DNA from: DATGSF01 sp035302865
Lineage (GTDB): Bacteria; Bacteroidota; Bacteroidia; Chitinophagales; Chitinophagaceae
Reading direction: 5' to 3'
Assembly (NCBI GenBank): GCA_035302865.1
Contig: DATGSF010000068.1
Span: 1 to 8,330, forward strand
Length of the DNA stretch: 8,330 nt
The translations under genes were made by a program, and so were the position numbers. The notes beneath the pieces were generated by a model that saw only the letters and a list, made by a program, of their open reading frames with translations, did not search any database and was not told the DNA's origin. Positions 5,941 through 8,330 of the stretch are shown here, piece by piece. Numbering within the stretch: position 1 is the first letter of the stretch; each line of letters opens with the position of its first letter.

Positions 5941-8330
5941 ATGAAAAATTTACTTTATATCATATTGGCAATAAATATTCTTTTTGTTGGTGTGCCAAAA
6001 GGGCATGCTCAAAATAATATTTACGGTTTTGAATGGATTGATTATTCTAAACCACATTATAAGTTTAAAATTGGTGAAGCGGGAATATATAGAATAACTT
6101 ATGAGCAATTAAATAGCATGAATATGGGAGCTTTGCCAGTTGGAAATTTAAGAATATATAGGGATGGTAAACAAGTTCCTATTTATATTAGTACAAATAC
6201 AAATAATTTGAATTCAGGAGATTATATTGAATTTTATGGATATGGGGCAGATGGGGAAGTAGATAAACAATTGTACTTGCAGCCTGAATACCAACCAAAT
6301 GAAGAATTAAATTTAATTACTGATACTGCTGTTTATTTTTTAAGTTATAGAGATGGAGGTACACCTCTGCGTATAGATTCTGAAGAAAATGTGATTCCAA
6401 ATCCAGAACCTACAAATGCGGGATATATATATCAAGAAGTTGAAGTAAGTAGAAATATACGATCTAGTACAATGTCTGGGAAATCTTATTCTTCTAATGA
6501 AAACTTTTACGCTAGTGATTTTGATGAAGGGACTGGTTATGCTTACAGAAATGCTAGTTCTATGAATAATAATTTTGTTGTAACCTCTTTAATTCATGAT
6601 CAGGATATTTCAGGTAGATTATTAATTAATGTGAATAACTCTCGGTATAATAGAGATACTACAGAATATGAAATATTATTCAATAATAAAGCACTCATAG
6701 ATACTTTATATGCATCAAAGTATTCTGTTTCAAAATATGAATTAAACATTCCGAGTTCTTATTGGGTATCTGGAAAATACCAAAATTTAAAGGTTAATGA
6801 TTCACGCACAAATAAAGGTGTATTTAAGGCTAAGTTAATTTATCCAAGAAATTTAGTTTTTACTGGTGCGCAAGCCAATAAGGTAGATTTTATTGTTCCC
6901 GCAAATACAGCATATTTAAGTATGCAATTTAATACCAATCAAGGACAATCTATCTTGTTAGATATTAAAAACAATAAAAGATATATTGGTAATGCTTCTG
7001 GGAATAAAGTCCGTTTTAATTTAGGAAATAAAAATGAGGATATTTCTTATATAATGCAAAATGCAAATCATATTGATATAATTGATGAATTTGAACTGAT
7101 AAACTTAGTGGATTTATCTTATTCATTTAGTGCTGATTATATTATTTTAAGCAATGAAGATTATATAGGAAAAAGCCCTAACTATATTGAACAATATGCT
7201 AATTACCGTTCTAGTGTTGAAGGTGGTGGTCATAATGTAGCAATTGTCAATGTAAATGATTTATATGAACAGTTTTCTTTTGGTTATAAATTTCATTCTT
7301 CAGCCATTAGAAATTACTTAAAATATGCCCAAGAGCAAGGTAATAACTCTATTGAGCATCTTTTTATTATAGGTAAAGGATTACGTTTTGATAGAATTTA
7401 CAATTATCAGAATAATTCAAGTAGTTTTACTTATGAACCTATTCCCACGTATGGTTATCCAGGTTCTGATAATCTTTTTTCTACTTTTGATGGAAGAAAG
7501 CCCACGATTGCAACAGGTAGATTGTCTTCATGGTCTAATGAAGACTTGGGAAAATATTTGTCTAAAGTACAATCCTATGAACTCGCTATAAAATTTTCAG
7601 AAGATGAAGCATATTCCGATGAGGCATTATGGAAAAAGCATGCTTTACATGTTGCTGGTGGATCAGATCAAGCTTTACAAACTTTTTTAGTTAACTCATT
7701 AAATAGTGCGGAAGCAAAATATAAATCTGGACAAACAGGTGGTAAAGTAACTTTAGTTAGGAAAATATCGACAGACCCCATGGATCAAGTTAATAATGAA
7801 GTTATTAATACCATGTTTGAAAAAGGAATTAACTTAATTACATTTTTTGGCCATGCCTCTTCTTCAGGTTTTGATTATAATTTAAATACTCCAGAACTTT
7901 ATGAACCTAATCCTCGATTTCCACATTTTTTAGCTTTGGGCTGTGATGTCGCTAATATTTTTGCTTTAAATCATGATTTAACGATAGGGGAGAATTATTT
8001 AAAAGCAGAAGGAGGGTCGTTAACTATGATTGCATCCAATCACTATGGGTATACTAGTAGCTTAAACCAATATATGCAGGGTATTTATAATGAAATAACC
8101 AAATACAGCTATGGAGAAACTTTTGGAAAGCAATACTTGAATAATATACAAAAGATACAACAACAGAGTAATTCGCGTTTTATGGATATACATTTGCAAA
8201 CTATATTGTTTCAAGGCGACCCTGGACTACGTTTTGCACAAGACAATAAAGCAGATTTGGCAATTTTAGAAGAAAAAATTAAACTATCAGAAGATTTCAT
8301 TATGACCTCACAAGAATCTTTTGATATTAC
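5941..8330 (+). CDS. porU2: C25 (gingipain-type) peptidase, PorU2-like type IX sortase, 3' end missing
   Basis: The frame is open for 796 codons to the window edge, so the C-terminus is not seen. Residues 1-23 form a Sec signal peptide (core LLYIILAINILFVG, ending GHA before Q24). Residues 28-83 (FEWIDYSKPHYKFKIGEAGI, then YRITYEQL) resemble the N-terminal domain of PorU/PorU2 proteins, followed by a beta-rich region with YPRN at 301-304. The C25 domain spans about 399-765, from DYIILSNEDY through DLYEQFSFG (440-448) and PTYGYPGSDN (502-511) to GDPGLRF. The likely catalytic pair is H638 in FFGHAS and C668 in ALGCDVAN, 30 residues apart, much like the His-Cys dyad of gingipains. PorU sortases cleave type IX sorting domains at the cell surface and attach cargo. 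The symbol is tentative: it follows the EWIDY and ALGC-type signatures I associate with PorU2 and has not been confirmed by a search. An in-frame ATG at 5899 would add 14 residues and overlap the PorV-like gene; 5941 gives the more compact signal peptide. Confidence 0.8.
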   Translation, partial: MKNLLYIILAINILFVGVPKGHAQNNIYGFEWIDYSKPHYKFKIGEAGIYRITYEQLNSMNMGALPVGNLRIYRDGKQVPIYISTNTNNLNSGDYIEFYGYGADGEVDKQLYLQPEYQPNEELNLITDTAVYFLSYRDGGTPLRIDSEENVIPNPEPTNAGYIYQEVEVSRNIRSSTMSGKSYSSNENFYASDFDEGTGYAYRNASSMNNNFVVTSLIHDQDISGRLLINVNNSRYNRDTTEYEILFNNKALIDTLYASKYSVSKYELNIPSSYWVSGKYQNLKVNDSRTNKGVFKAKLIYPRNLVFTGAQANKVDFIVPANTAYLSMQFNTNQGQSILLDIKNNKRYIGNASGNKVRFNLGNKNEDISYIMQNANHIDIIDEFELINLVDLSYSFSADYIILSNEDYIGKSPNYIEQYANYRSSVEGGGHNVAIVNVNDLYEQFSFGYKFHSSAIRNYLKYAQEQGNNSIEHLFIIGKGLRFDRIYNYQNNSSSFTYEPIPTYGYPGSDNLFSTFDGRKPTIATGRLSSWSNEDLGKYLSKVQSYELAIKFSEDEAYSDEALWKKHALHVAGGSDQALQTFLVNSLNSAEAKYKSGQTGGKVTLVRKISTDPMDQVNNEVINTMFEKGINLITFFGHASSSGFDYNLNTPELYEPNPRFPHFLALGCDVANIFALNHDLTIGENYLKAEGGSLTMIASNHYGYTSSLNQYMQGIYNEITKYSYGETFGKQYLNNIQKIQQQSNSRFMDIHLQTILFQGDPGLRFAQDNKADLAILEEKIKLSEDFIMTSQESFDI

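Noticed and set aside
7388..7591. Plus-strand open frame of 67 codons
   Set aside because: It is an out-of-frame reading inside the C25 domain, whose own frame carries conserved motifs on both sides.

Overview
This is an AT-rich window (roughly 30% GC by eye) from a Bacteroidota genome. The lineage call rests on three things. First, there is an outer-membrane PorV/PorQ-like protein beside a gingipain-type (C25) peptidase that resembles type IX secretion sortases. Second, the start codons lack Shine-Dalgarno sequences and sit behind A/T-rich leaders. Third, TAnnTTTG promoter-like boxes are present. A Cytophagales-type marine or soil bacterium is a reasonable guess, but genus and species cannot be fixed from this stretch.

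Layout. Positions 1-395 hold no gene I can support. They contain a strong 17-bp hairpin (47-83) that looks like a terminator, possibly bidirectional. Positions 396-4629 carry a tight minus-strand cluster transcribed in the order tyrS (tyrosyl-tRNA synthetase), a two-lobed GNAT-fold acetyltransferase-like protein, and an exported TPR-repeat protein. The gaps are only 14 and 11 nt, so an operon is likely. Positions 4630-4772 are a divergent intergenic region with one candidate promoter for each direction and a 12-bp palindrome between them. From 4773 to the right edge, two plus-strand genes follow: a PorV/PorQ-family outer-membrane beta-barrel protein, and a large secreted C25 peptidase of the PorU2 type. 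The second gene is cut off by the window end after 796 codons.

How the genes work together. The left cluster joins a housekeeping translation enzyme to two accessory proteins of unknown substrate, and the link is probably transcriptional rather than biochemical. The right pair resembles the PorU-PorV attachment complex of the type IX secretion system. In that complex PorV carries cargo at the outer membrane and PorU cleaves the C-terminal sorting domain and attaches the protein to the surface. Both proteins here look like relatives of the canonical components rather than the components themselves. The most interesting hypothesis is therefore an auxiliary, dedicated sortase plus carrier pair. 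I saw no CRISPR array, insertion sequence, tRNA or rRNA.
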